From the NCBI RefSeq assembly GCF_002234675.1, contig NC_019871.2:16524331-16588330 (forward strand): DNA of 64,000 nt, written 5' to 3'. Below are positions 27,292 through 39,800 of this stretch, in pieces. The stretch comes from Oryzias latipes (taxonomy: Eukaryota; Chordata; Actinopteri; Beloniformes; Adrianichthyidae). A program made the translations under genes and the position numbers. Position 1 is the first letter of the stretch; each line of letters starts with the position of its first letter. The notes under the pieces are model-generated. The model made no database searches and was not told where the DNA came from. It saw only the letters and a program-made list of their open reading frames with translations.

Positions 27292-29275
27292 ATGCCAAGA
27301 GGAAGCAGAAGCCGGACATCTAGGATGCCCGCCCCGGCCAGGTAACGATTTCTATTTAATAACTGGGATGAAAGGTGGTTAGATAGTGTGCTGCGTGGGA
27401 TAGCGCAGGCTAAAATGTGCTAATAGTGTTTCAGTGTCAAATGTCTGTGGGAGCCTGCCAACAGAGTTGAGGATTATTTTAACACATTTAGTATCCTAAA
27501 ATGCCCAAATCTGGAGATAAAAACGTCTATTTATGTTCAGACAGGATTGTTGAGGCAGGCCAAGAGTTTCTGACAAATGTAGTAAAGGTCAAAGTGTCAA
27601 ACCTATGTATTTTAAAATTCAATTTTATAGAATGGTATAACAATACGTCATTAATGTTCATCTAAACTCATTGAAAGGTTGAGATGCTTTGCATTCATCC
27701 AAAAAATGAACTTTAATAATGTTCACAGTGTGAAAGTATCTCTATAATATAACACGTTTTAGTGACAGTTTACTACAAAACTTGGGAAGATTTTTCTTAC
27801 GTAATTGGCTTCTTTAACCTTCAGTTACATAACTGTCCTGACAAAACCTCATCATGACCTCCAAAACCCACAACATCAACTCTGACACACAATTTTAGTG
27901 AGAAATGATCTCTCATTAGACCTAAGCGTAGACCTGAACAAGAGTGATCATGTCAACAACAATAACTCAAAAAATATTACTGTCCTGTAATTTTTAGGTA
28001 CGGAACATGCCAACTTTGATATTTAAACTAAGGTTTACGCTTTACAGCCGGGCGCCACCATCCCCACCACCCATGGCCAGAGCAGCACCTCCTCCTTCCC
28101 ACGCCCCTGTCCCAATGCAGGCTCCTCCATCCGCTGTGGGAGCACCGGCTGCTGCACCCAGGCAGCCGGGTATGTTTGCGCAGATGGCTACTACAGCAGC
28201 TGGGGTGGCAGTGGGCTCCGCGGTGGGACACACTATTGGCCACGCGTTGACTGGTGGGTTCGGTGGAGGACAGTCAGAACCAGCCAAGCCCGACATCACG
28301 TACCAGGTAAAAGGAAGAGCATCTGCCAAAGGACCAGAATAGTATCGGTAAAGATTAGGTTGTCTAACTCCTGGCAATGCCAGCCGTTCAGAGCTCAGCT
28401 CTAACAGGAAAAAAGGCAGTCAAATTTACAATTAAAATGTTGCTAAATCAGTTGGAATTTTAATTCATAAAATACAGTTTTGATCTGATTACATTGATTA
28501 TTTACATGGTGTTATTGTCAAATTGAGACTAACTAAAGCCAAAGTATATATAACTTGGTTTTTTCTTTTTAGGTTTCATCATTTTATCATGTCAAAGATA
28601 AACTGAGCCTTTAAAGTAAACATTTTCTTTACATTAGCTCATAAAATACTTCTATATTTAATAGAAGCTGTTGTTGTATTTTTAACTGAATTTCATTTTA
28701 AAACATGTTTTACTCTAACTTGTTTTGAAAACAAATGCCCCTTTTTTCAAAATTATTGTCTCTAATCTTTCATTCTGTTTGTCAGGAGCAACATCAGCAG
28801 CAGCCACAGTCTTTCTACCAGCAAGAACAGCAGCAGCAGCAGCAGGTTTGCTCCTATGAGCTCAAACAGTTCATTGAGTGTGCACAGAACCAGAGCGACC
28901 TGAAGCTCTGTGAGGGATTCGGTGAAGTACTGAAACAATGCAGGTTTGCAAACGGTAAGCAAATGTGGAAATACATTTTGTAATAAATAAAAAAAAAGTA
29001 GATATGTACTAAGGGGTTGTTATATTTTTCATCCTCCTGTGTGTTCGATGTTTTGTAGTCTGGTTTTTCCTTTTTTATTTTTATTTTATGTAAGCTAAGC
29101 ATGGGAAGACTTTCTGTTTTTTCAAAGATTTATTAGGTCCAAATTCTTTGTTGGAATTTGTCAGGGGTGATGGGAGTTGTAGTTTAAACCCGTTTTACTT
29201 ATGTGATGCTGCACATTTAAAATGATAAAAATAAATGCATCTTAATGAAGTGTTTTCTTCTCCACAGGACTATGA
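27292..29275 (+). CDS. chchd2: Twin CX9C protein CHCHD2
   Basis: Four exons (27292-27341, 28048-28306, 28786-28954, 29268-29275) give 161 aa. The basic, Pro/Ala-rich N-terminus ([20 protein letters not shown]) acts in mitochondrial targeting. The central hydrophobic Gly/Ala segment [20 protein letters not shown] follows. The C-terminal CHCH domain has both CX9C pairs: [11 protein letters not shown] and [11 protein letters not shown]. The protein ends FANGL, the last two codons being supplied by a tiny fourth exon, as in mammals (LANGLA). Family role: intermembrane-space protein imported by Mia40, acting in cristae/MICOS and cytochrome oxidase support, and a nuclear co-activator under low oxygen. 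Odd feature: a glutamine-rich insert just before the first cysteine ([17 protein letters not shown]), longer than in human. It is next to phkg1, as in human 7p11.2. Confidence 0.96.
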
Positions 29276-30042
29276 TGAGGTGAAGACAAAGCGCTGCAGA
29301 GAAGAGGAAGTCACAAATGTTATCAAAGTTTTAGCAGGGTATAATTATTAAGGGATCAATCAACAAAACAAGCTCATTATTTAACATTTGAGTTTCAAGC
29401 ATCATTTGTGAAGACCGCTGCAGAGCTTAGAAAAATGTTTATATACTTTAGTGTTGTCATTTCCTCAGTTTGTAATTATGATGGGAGCTTGTGTTTCATT
29501 AGCATCCATGCTTTTAGTTTCTTCTCTGATACTTCAGACTCTGCAACATGAACCTGTAAGAACAAAAAGTTTGCATTTTCTGGATGAGCATTGCTCAAGG
29601 TTTGATTGTACCAGTAAAAAAATAAAGTTAAATCTAAACCTGATTTATTTCCTTGCCTCTTCAATCACACGTTGTGTTTCTTATTTTGGCCTGCTAGTTC
29701 TTTAAATAGAAACTAGGAGCTGTTACAACTCAGCGGTCCAGCAACTGTTGTGTCACTCCAGAACGGTGCACGTGCAGTAACCTGTCTCTGAATGCTAAAG
29801 GTGAGAAAAGGGACCGTCTTCTCACAGCATGGATCCCAGTTTTTGTTATGTTGATTCGCCTAGGCTGCCTGAGAAGCAGCCGTGTATTTTTGGCGTGTGA
29901 CATTAAAGCTCGTCTTATACGACGTGGAAGCGGCCACCCCACACACGCGTGCAGCAGCAGTCGGAGCGGACCGGACTGGTTTTAATCTCTGCAGAGCGAT
30001 CACACTAAGGATGAAAAGGATTTTTTAACACGGACAAGAACG
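29276..30042 (+). promoter_or_regulatory. chchd2 3' UTR and probable phkg1 promoter/first exon
   Basis: The first part is chchd2 3' UTR, with AATAAA at about 29620. From about 29900 the DNA becomes GC-richer (GCGGCCACCCCACACACGCG) and ends at a good donor, AACG|GTGAGTG, at 30042/30043. This fits a non-coding first exon of phkg1 spliced to the coding exon that starts before 30900. The exon's start is not defined. A five-codon upstream frame (MKRIF) lies at about 30011-30028. Confidence 0.5.
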
Positions 30043-30899
30043 GTGAGTGTTTTCAGGTGTTGCTTCGCTGGAAATGGAAAAAAAATGGCAGTGAATGACC
30101 CCTTACATGAGTGTGATTCCGTTTTAGTGCACGGACATTTATAGATTTATTTTCTTCTCATCGTTATAGTTTAAAAGGTACAAAAGTATTTTTAAGTGAC
30201 TTTTTCAAAACTAAGGTAATACAGAAGTTTAGTTAGTTTAGAGATCTATGGAGAGCAGGAAACAACCGGCACACTTGACCCCGATTAATCAGATCTAAGT
30301 GACCCAAACTGGAGAGTATTGGACTATAAGGGTTGAAATAAGTCAAAATGTAGTTTGACACTGATGGAATGTCATGAGATGTTTTTTCTTTTTTTAAATA
30401 TAAATCTGGTATATAAGTTTAAATACTAGCAAATATGAATTCTAAAGAAATGTAAAGGGTGAAAGGAACCAGTTTTCTAGAAACTGATGTGATGATCTTT
30501 GATAAAAGGGACAAACAAACACACTGCTTTTAATGTTAAAATGAAAAATAACCAAAGTACAAGTGTTGATGACATAGGACTGAATTGCTCACAACATGAA
30601 ACGTGATTGTTCTATACTTGAACTAATGTTTAAAAATAAATCATAACGTAAAGGTGATGCTTGTAGCTTAAAGCTTTGTGTTTTAGCAGTAAAAGTCAAA
30701 ATTTAGAAACTGAATCTGCTAGCAATCCTTAAACATTTGATTGTGTAAATGACCAGTATTGTGCGTTATAACACACATGCAGAGTTTCTGTGTGGATCTG
30801 AGTTGTGTTTGTGGTGTGTTTGCTCCTGCGGCAGCCTTTTGTGAGCCGTGAGAGGAGGGGAGTTGTGCACATTCAGTGGTGAAGCTTTGTCGCTCCATC

Positions 30900-33800
30900 A
30901 TGACCAAAGAGGAGGAAATCCCAGACTGGGTTGGAGCCAAGGAGTTCTATGATAAGTATGAGCCCAAAGAGATCCTGGGCAGGTAATATGACCTCCACAC
31001 AATAACAAAAATGAGATGCAATACGGGGAACTTTCTTTTAATCCAAAGAGTTGCAGTAAGATGCAAGTTGAACTTGTTTCTGCAGAACTTCTCTACCACA
31101 CAAAAGAAGTGCACAGAAAAACTTGAATAGTTGACGTCATTACCACTGTTGAACTGCATTTCTTAAAAGATTTTTGAACTTTCAAGCATTGCATCATGAC
31201 ACTTTAGCTTCAAAATGAATACAGTTCTGCAAAAAGGAAAGGGGAGTTGGTCTAAAAAGAGTTGACTGTAAAATCTTGAGCATGATGTTGTTGGCCAATA
31301 AAAAGGTAATTACCAGAAGATGGCGTTAGTGCCTAAAGTGGAAAAATGGGTTGAGGTGATGCTCAGCATTTATAATATGGAGAAAATGACACCGTCACTC
31401 CAGTTTAATTCTATTCGGACAGGATGGCTACAGTACATTAGACAATCGAGATCTGACTTTGAGTAGGCCTGATGTGAGATCTCTGAATGCAAGTACTGTG
31501 TAAATACTGTATATATATTATGGATTGCAAATAGAGATCTGACAGAGCCGTTTAGATAATAATAAGGACTCACACCCCAGTTGAGTTACAGTGTTACTGC
31601 ATATTTCACTGTCTTGTATTTAATTTCTTTTCTTTTTAAGTACAGGTGTTTACATTTACATTTTATGTGGATCAATCATTCTTACAAGGGTCTTCATTTT
31701 TTTTTCCCATTTGTGAAAAACTATCTGTTTTAAATGTAACACAGTAGTCTAAAGTTTCCCAAAACCCTAACAAAAAATAAATGACAAAAAAAACCCAAAG
31801 AGAACTGGCTTCCCTGGTTTCCCTTTAGTTTCCAAGAAATGAGCATTGCCGTAACTCCTCACCAGCTCCTACATGCCAGCATTCTTTTGTAAAGTTAATT
31901 AATAGTTTAATGCTGCTTGAACAGCAAATGCTGCCAGGATTTGGAGCTAAACGTTGTTGAAAAATAGCTTTTGTGCTGTTGTATTAAATAATTTATCCAA
32001 TTTTCTAGCACTTTAGAATCTTGTGTTCTTATCTTGGTTTCATTAAGTTCCACGAATGTCCAGAAAGGTTCTTACAGTCCCAAAATCAGCACACCAAACT
32101 TAGAACATGACGTAGAACTAAAAGTTTGTCATAAGTAGTAAATTATTTACATTATTAGTCCACTTTTCCTGTCAGTTAGTGCTGCACACTCCTTCATCCT
32201 GATCACAAAAGCTTTCTAAGACGGAAACATTTATGGTAGAAAATGAGCAAAAAAAAGTAGGAGGTACATAAAAAATGTACTTTTAGAAGTAACATAAGAT
32301 GAGTGCCTCTGGATAAAACAGCAGAAACTGCAGGTAAAGTGGTAAATGACTAAAAGAGCCTTGAGGAAGGTTTGCAGTTCTTGATAAGAAATACAAAGAA
32401 GTGTCTGTTTTTGTCTTTTGTTGTTACAAATACAGGTTCAGTATTTGTCGTCACATACAGGAAAGCATTTTCAGATGTGTGACTTTGATTTGACCCTATT
32501 CCTTAACCTTGGTGTCCTGTTGTCCTGGTCAGGGGAGTAAGCAGTGTGGTGCGCCGCTGTTTGGACAAGCGGACGTCTCAAGAGTATGCGGTGAAGATCA
32601 TCGACATCACCCCCTCTGACAAGATGAGCCCACAGCAGATCGAGGAGATCCGGGAGGCAACGGTGAAGGAGATCTACATCCTGAAGAAGGTTTGCGGGCA
32701 GGAGAACATCAGTAAGCTCATCCCATAGATGAGGCTGCAGGCTTATTCATTTGGTCATGTTCAATGGTCTATTCTGCACTTTTTGCCCATTTATTTATCA
32801 AATTCTCGTTTTTTTTTAGTACAGCTCAAAGACAGTTATGAGTCGAAGTCCTTTTACTTCCTGGTTTTTGACCTGTAAGTATATATTTTACATGATAACG
32901 TGAACTTAAATGCTCAAGGCTTGACTAACAGTTTTATTTTCCTTTCCCCAGAATGAGAAAAGGTGAACTTTTTGACTACCTCACAGAGAAAGTTACTCTG
33001 AGTGAGAAGGAAACCAGGTTGGTCAGAGTTCTGAACAGAGACGACTTTTTTTATTTATTTATTTTTTACAACCTTGATTATTTATTGTGCTTTACTTGTT
33101 TAAGAAAGATCATGCGAGCTTTGCTGGAGGTGGTCCAGTTTCTTCACGCCCAGAACATTGTCCACAGAGACCTAAAGCCTGAGAACATCCTCTTAGATGA
33201 CAACATGAACATCAAACTCACAGATTTTGGATTTGCAGTGCAAATCGAGCCAGGACAGACGCTCAGAGGTGAGCTTACGTAAAGCAAACAACAATAACCC
33301 TTGTGCTATCTTAGATGACCCCACCCTTGCATTGACGTGTTCTCCCTACCATGACAAAGGTGGATAAAGGTGGAAAGATTTCATGTAATCCATGGACACC
33401 AGTGAAGATCAAGAATCATTGAAGAAAAAAGGTTCAGAACACTGTCTAGTGGGTCTAGATGACCCAACTCTCAATATTAAAGTGCCTAGGATAGCACAAG
33501 GGATAATAAACCCAAAATAACCAGTCCAACTGCTTAGTCAAAATATCATAGGTTCATTAAAAGGTTAATATTAACTGAGCAAAAAATAAATAAAAAAAGG
33601 AATTAAAAAAATTATACAACTTGCTCTGGTCTAAAGGGTATGACTGATGTCCCCTTCAGATTGGTTAGTATCTTTGCAGCCTGCAGTGTTCTCGCCAGAG
33701 CACCAGCTGTTGGCGGAGAATCTGGATCTGATTGCACAACACGCTTCCTGCAATGAGCGGTACAGGACACTCCGATCTGCAAGCTACAGTCTCAGATGCT

Positions 33801-36800
33801 TGCAGGGCACTGACCTTTAAAGCAGCCGTCTCAGAAAGCGTTAGATCATTGGCAGCAGGAGCTGGCGAGTCAACTGTCGCATGAACCTGTGTCCGTCACA
33901 TGGGCTGTATTGTATTTATATGAAAATTGCCCTTTGACTGGTCTACATAGACAAATATCTGAAGCTGAAGCTAATCATTGTGACTCTTAATGGTTCTTTT
34001 TTCTCTTTTTTTGCTGCAGTTTTTCTCAGGTTTGAATCAATTGTTTTAAGGTGGATTGAAGTTGTACTATTTTTACACAATAACTTTATAATAGCTTGTA
34101 TGATTACAGAAACTCATGAGGAATTTCATATTTTTTATGAATTAACTTTGTTTCAGTTAAATCAGGACTTTATAACTTTTCAAAAACCTTGACGTCTTTA
34201 GATATTAATTTGATGATTGTTCAATTAGGTACAGCAGGTTTATGCTCACTGGCCACTTTATTAGGTACACCTGTCCCACTGCTCATTAATGCCAATTTCT
34301 ATGTCAGCCAATCACATGGCAGCAACTCAATACATTTAGGCATGTAGACATATTTTTTTCATTTAACCTTTATTTACCCAGGAATTGTCCCATTGAGATT
34401 AAGAATCTCTTTTTCGAGGGAGTCCTGGCTAGAGGGGAAACAATAAATTACATTTACAATAAAAATGTCAACATTAAAAACAAATAAAAATTAGAACTCA
34501 TGTAAAACAGGTACAGTTAAAAGTGACTTTCTCCTCAAATTTCAGCTTGGATTTAAAAATATTCAGAGGAATGAGTTCTTTTAATTTCCATCTTTTCTGT
34601 AGAGTGTTCCATGTGGAGGGGGCAGAAAAGACAAAAGCCTTTTTCCCCAGTTCTGTACGAGCAAATGGAACGGCGAGCGATAGATGGTCATTTGAGCGCA
34701 GTCCGTATGATTCCACAGTCCTCAGCTTGATCAGGCTGCAAATGTAGGAAGGTAAAAGTCCAAGAAGAGATTTGTAAATAAAAATGCACCAGTGTGTGAA
34801 CCTCCTGGTGGACAGAGAAGACCATCCCACTCGAGAGTACAGTTCACAATGATGAGTCGAGGCCTTGCAGTTTGTCACAAACCTCAAAGCGGCGTGATAC
34901 ACAGAATCAATCTTGCTCAAACATTGGGCTGTTGCATTCATATATAAAAGGTCTCCATAATCTAAAATGGATAAGAAAGTTGCTGTGACAAGTCGTTTTT
35001 TAATCCCAAATGAAAAACAACACTTGTTTCGAAATAAAAAACCCAGTTTCAATTTCAGTTTCCTAACAAGATTTTCAATGTGGGGCTTGAATGAGAGTGC
35101 ATCATCAATCAAGATTCCCAGATATTTGTACACGTGAACCAACTCAATTTCATTTCCTTCTAGAGTGGAAACTGTAAGGAAACCCTGTGGTGTTTTTCTA
35201 GAGTTTGAGAACAGCATTAATTTGGTTTTGTCTGCATTAACCGTTAATTTTAGCTGGAGAAATGTGTGCTGTACCGTATCAAAAGCTTTTTGCAGATATT
35301 TAACAGCAGTGGTAGGGGATGGGTCAAAGCAGTAAATAATTGTGTCATCAGCATAAAAATGCATATTTGTATGAGACACATTTTGATCTATATTATTTAT
35401 ATACATGACAAATAGGAGGGGTCCTAATACAGAACCCTGTGGCACCCCCGTGTGTACATTTAAGAATTCAGAACACAAACCGTCCTGTCTAACACATTGG
35501 GTTCTGTTCTTCATGTAATTTGTGAGCCAGGAGACTGCATGATCTGAAAGGCCAAAACTGATAAGTCTTTGTTTTAACACAATGTGATCCACAGTGTCAA
35601 ATGCTTTTGATAAATCAATGAAGAGTGCAGCACAGTACTGCTTATTGTCAAGAGCAACAAGAATGTCATTTATCACTTTTGTAGCAGCAGTAATGGTACT
35701 GTGCTTTTTCCTGAAACCCGACTGTAATGTTGAGAGAAGCTCATTTGAGTATAAAAACTCTTTGAGTTGCTCGCACACAAGAGATTCAAGGATTTTTGAC
35801 AAGACACACAAATTGGAGATTGGCCTGTAGTTGGTTAAAACTGCTGGGTCACCTCCTTTTAAGTGGGGAGTAACAAAAGCTGACTTCCAGATGGAAGGAA
35901 TTTCTTGAGTTTCAATTGACAGATTAAAAAGTGTTGTAAGAGGCTGAGCAATAAAATCAGCAGCCATTTTTAAAGAGAAAGGCTCTATCAGATCTGGCCC
36001 GGGAGGTTTTCTGTGGTTCAGAGTTTTAAGAGCTTTATGAACTTGATTTACAGTAAAAGGTACAAATGTAAAGGGTTCACCGGAAAACATAGAAGAGTTT
36101 ACACTGTGGGGCACTGAGGCAGCTCCTTTGTAGTCAGAGCAGGAGCCAGATGATATAAAATGATTATTGAAACAATTTAAAACCTCAGTTCTGTCATAAA
36201 CTGGGACTGAGTTTTTTAAAACAAATGAAGGAAGATCATGTGAACTTTTGTTCACAGAGAAGGATTTTATCACCTTCCAAAATTTCTGCGGATTGTTGAG
36301 ATGCTCAGTTGTGACAGATAGATAATATTCTGATTTAGCTTTTTTAATGAATGAAGTGCATTTGTTTCTCAGTTGTCTAAAGGTGGACCAGTCCCTGGCT
36401 AAGTCTGTTTTTCTGGCTTTGGCCCAAGCCCTATTCCGAAGGTGAATGATGTCCGATAGCTCTCGGGTGAACCAAGGATTATCTCGTCCTTTCACTCTAA
36501 ATTTCTTCATTGGAGCATGTTTATTTATAATCTTTTCAAAGTTGCCCTTAAAAAATGACCAAGCTAACTCAACATTGGGCGTTAGGCCTATGCGCTCCCA
36601 GTTAACCAAGGATAAATCATGACGGTAGGCTTGTTCATTAAATTTCTTGAAATTTCTCCTAATGACGATGCGTGGTTTACATTTGGGGATTTTTGCGTCT
36701 CTGCATGCAGCAACAACACAGTGATCACTCAAATCATTACAGAAAACACCCGCAGATGAAAATTTGTGTGGAGCATTTGTTAGAATTAAATCAATCAAAG

Positions 36801-39800
36801 TAGACTTTTCTGGACATTTAGTATTTGGCCTAGTTGGCTGACTAATCAACTGGCTAAGATTTATAGAGTCACAGAGGGATTTAAAGTCTTCAGAGGCCGT
36901 ACTTGACCAGTCCCAGTTGAAATCTCCGACCATTAACAGTTCGCCATAATTTATCCTGGAGAGAAGATCTTTTAAAGATGATAGTGCCTCCTTGGTGGCA
37001 GATGGGGGCCTATAGCACCCCACTACTGTTATGGACAGGGATTTGGCTAATTTCACATTCAAGACTAAAAGCTCCAACTGTTTAGGGATGGACTTGGACA
37101 TGACTGTTGATGCTTCAAATCTAGATTTAACATAGATGGCTACACCACCACCTTTTTTTGGCCTGTCTGTTCGATACACATTGTATCCATTTACATTTAT
37201 GTCTTCATTTGTGATAGATTTAGTCAGCCACGTCTCAGAGATAATCACAATGTCCGCTTCAGTTGATGTAAACCAAATTTTAACCATGTCCATTTTGGGA
37301 GCCAAGCTGCGCACATTAAGATGAATAATTTTGAGCCCAGATATCAACTTTAAATCAGTAGGTGTCTGAATACATTGCACTTCAGGCCCTGGGTTTGGCT
37401 GCACATTTCCAGATAAAAGTAAAAGTAGAATTATCATCAATCTTTGCTTTACATTACATTTCAATACAGTATTATTATATGTAGAGGCCAGTTCATACAA
37501 AGTAAGAAAATTTTGGAGTTTAGGTAGCACTGTAGATTTATCTGTCCAAAAGTTTGGGTCCATGACCAGATGAGGCTGTGGTAGCCCATACACAGCATTA
37601 GAAGTACCGCTATTGAAAGAGTCCAAGAACCACATTCTGTTGTTATGGGTACTCACCCAGGGAGCATTGTTAGGCCTCAAGTCCCAGACTCCCAACAAAC
37701 ATATCAAGAAAATGAAGAGTGCCATTTTGTCCACTTGCAGTGCAGATTTGCAGTTTAGGTCAGACTGCATCTGGAGGTAAGCATTGACAGCCGAGCTGGG
37801 GCTGGAGATTGGCAGTGCAGGCCGAGCTGGAGCTGGAGATTGGCCGTGTAGGCCGAGCTGAAGCTGAGCTGGGGCTGGAGATTGGCAGTGCAGGCCTAGC
37901 TGGAGCTGGAGATTGGCCGTGTAGGCCGAGCTGGAGCTGGAGCTGGAGATTGGCAGTGCAGGCCTAGCTGGAGCTGGAGATTGGCAGTGCAGACCTAGCT
38001 GGAGCTGGAGCTGGAGATTGGCAGTGCAGGCCTAGCTGGAGCTGGAGATTGGCCGTGTAGGCCGAGCTGGAGCTGGAGCTGGAGATTGTGTCTGCGCTTT
38101 CATGGAACAACCTGCTGCAGGTGGTGTTTCAACGTCGCCCGTGTTCTGTCCTGTAGGTGTGTCTGTCATATATGGGCTTTGTCCAAATTCCTGCCCTAAA
38201 AAGCTTTACAGTGCTGGACTATGTGGTGCCCTGGATTTTAAAAGCAATTCAAATGCAATTCTGGATTATAACCGCCAATCTAGTGAGAATTGTGCACACT
38301 GGTTTTTCGCAGAGACTTCTAGAAAATTTCTAGGGCACTGGATTTTGGAATTGTAGATTCGGACAGCACTACAAAATGGCCAACGCACTATATAGAGCAC
38401 TATATAGTTAGTAGTGAAGAAATTCGGATAAAGCCACAGTCAATGTGTTCTCTGGACTCAAACTGCCTCCACAGTCACCAGATCTCAACCCAATAAATCA
38501 TCTTTGTGATGTGGTAGATCGGGGAGATCGGCATCATGGATGTGCAGCCGACAAATCTGCAGCAACTGTGTGATGCTGTCATGTCAATATGGACCAAACT
38601 CTGAGGAATCTTTCTGGTACCTTGTTAAATCTATGCCACAAAACATAAAGGCAGTTCTGAAGACAAAAGAGTCCAACCTGGCTGGTATACCTAATAAAAT
38701 TACCGGTGGATTTATTATGATTTAGATTTATTAGTGTACACTTTTACTAATGGTGATTGGAAAATTACGTCATACATTATCCTGTATTTTAGAGGTTTAA
38801 TGTACTTGTTTTAGTAACTTTACCGGAATATAAATATTGCTATTTGAGAACTTTATTTTTAAAGCGCCAGCTTGAATCAATAGTTCTTTAAACTGTTTTT
38901 TATTCATGACTGCAGCAGCTTCAATGATTACGTACCTGGTATCATTCAGCAAAAAATGTTTTGTCTTGCAACACGCAGTCTTGGCGTTGTCCTGTTTTAT
39001 TTTTTCTAAATAACTTTTCCTGATCCAATAAACATTGTTTGCATGTACAACTCAACATTTTACCAAAATATGCTTCTTATTTTCTTCAAAAAACTACAAA
39101 TGCAGGTTTAAGTTAATAAAATGTTAAGAAATTAGCCCTTTTTAAATAAATAAATAACTGATAAAACTACTTCTGTGTGCCTGTAATGCAGAGGTGTACG
39201 GGACGCCCGTTTACCTCGCCCCTGAGATTATCGAGTGCTCCATGGATGCCAGTCACGCGGGCTATTGGACAGCTGTGGACATGTGAGTGGCCATGGGTTT
39301 TCTCCAAGCACACCGGCTTCCACCCACAGTCCAAACTGATGCGGCAATTGGTGACTCTAAATTATTATAAATTTCCCTTAGGGGTGACTGTGTGTGTGCG
39401 CTTCAGCGTCTGTGTTGCCCTGCAATGCACGGGTTACAAATCCAGCATGCACCGTGCCTTCACCCAACAGTAGCCGTGATAGGCTCCAGCAACCCTGTGA
39501 CCCCAAAAGGAATTAAGGGGAATAGGAAAAACCTGTGAACTGATGAGATACATTTATAAGCTTTTTTTTTTTTTAATGATCTGGGGTTATAAATGTTGGA
39601 CAAAAAGAATATTTGGACATTTCAAACTGAGCCGTCACCTGATCCGTGTTTGCAGATGGAGTTCGGGTGTTATCATGTATACGCTGCTCGCGGGCTCTCC
39701 TCCCTTCTGGCACAGAAAACAGATGCTGATGCTGCGCATGATTTTAGCAGGAAACTACGACTTCTCTTCTCCTGAGTGGGAGGACCGTTCAGACACCGTC

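Larger units (their letters stand above)
34345..38100 (-). mobile_element. CR1/Rex1-group LINE, apparently near full length
   Basis: The element is read on the minus strand, antisense to phkg1. From 5' to 3' it has a tandem-monomer region (about 38092-37778), one long frame (37770-34498) and a short 3' UTR (about 34497-34345) with CTCGAAAAAGAGATTCTTAA and a final CTGGGTAAATAAAGGTTAAA, a 3' end seen in many fish LINEs. It lies inside the left arm of a Tc1-like transposon. I could not define a target duplication because the 5' edge is uncertain. Confidence 0.8.
34247..38708 (+). mobile_element. Tc1-like transposon, gutted and split by later insertions
   Basis: The left end is 34247-34340: ACTGGCCACTTTATTAGGTA, then the subterminal GCCAATCACATGGCAGCAAC. 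The right end is about 38440-38708: transposase C-terminal coding sequence (CCTCCACAGTCACCAGATCT..., GATGTGCAGCCGACAAATCT...) and the terminal GGTATACCTAATAAAATTAC. The two termini are inverted repeats of each other around TTTATTAGGTA. Only the C-terminal third of the transposase survives, with stops. The space between is filled by a LINE and a MITE. Confidence 0.85.
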
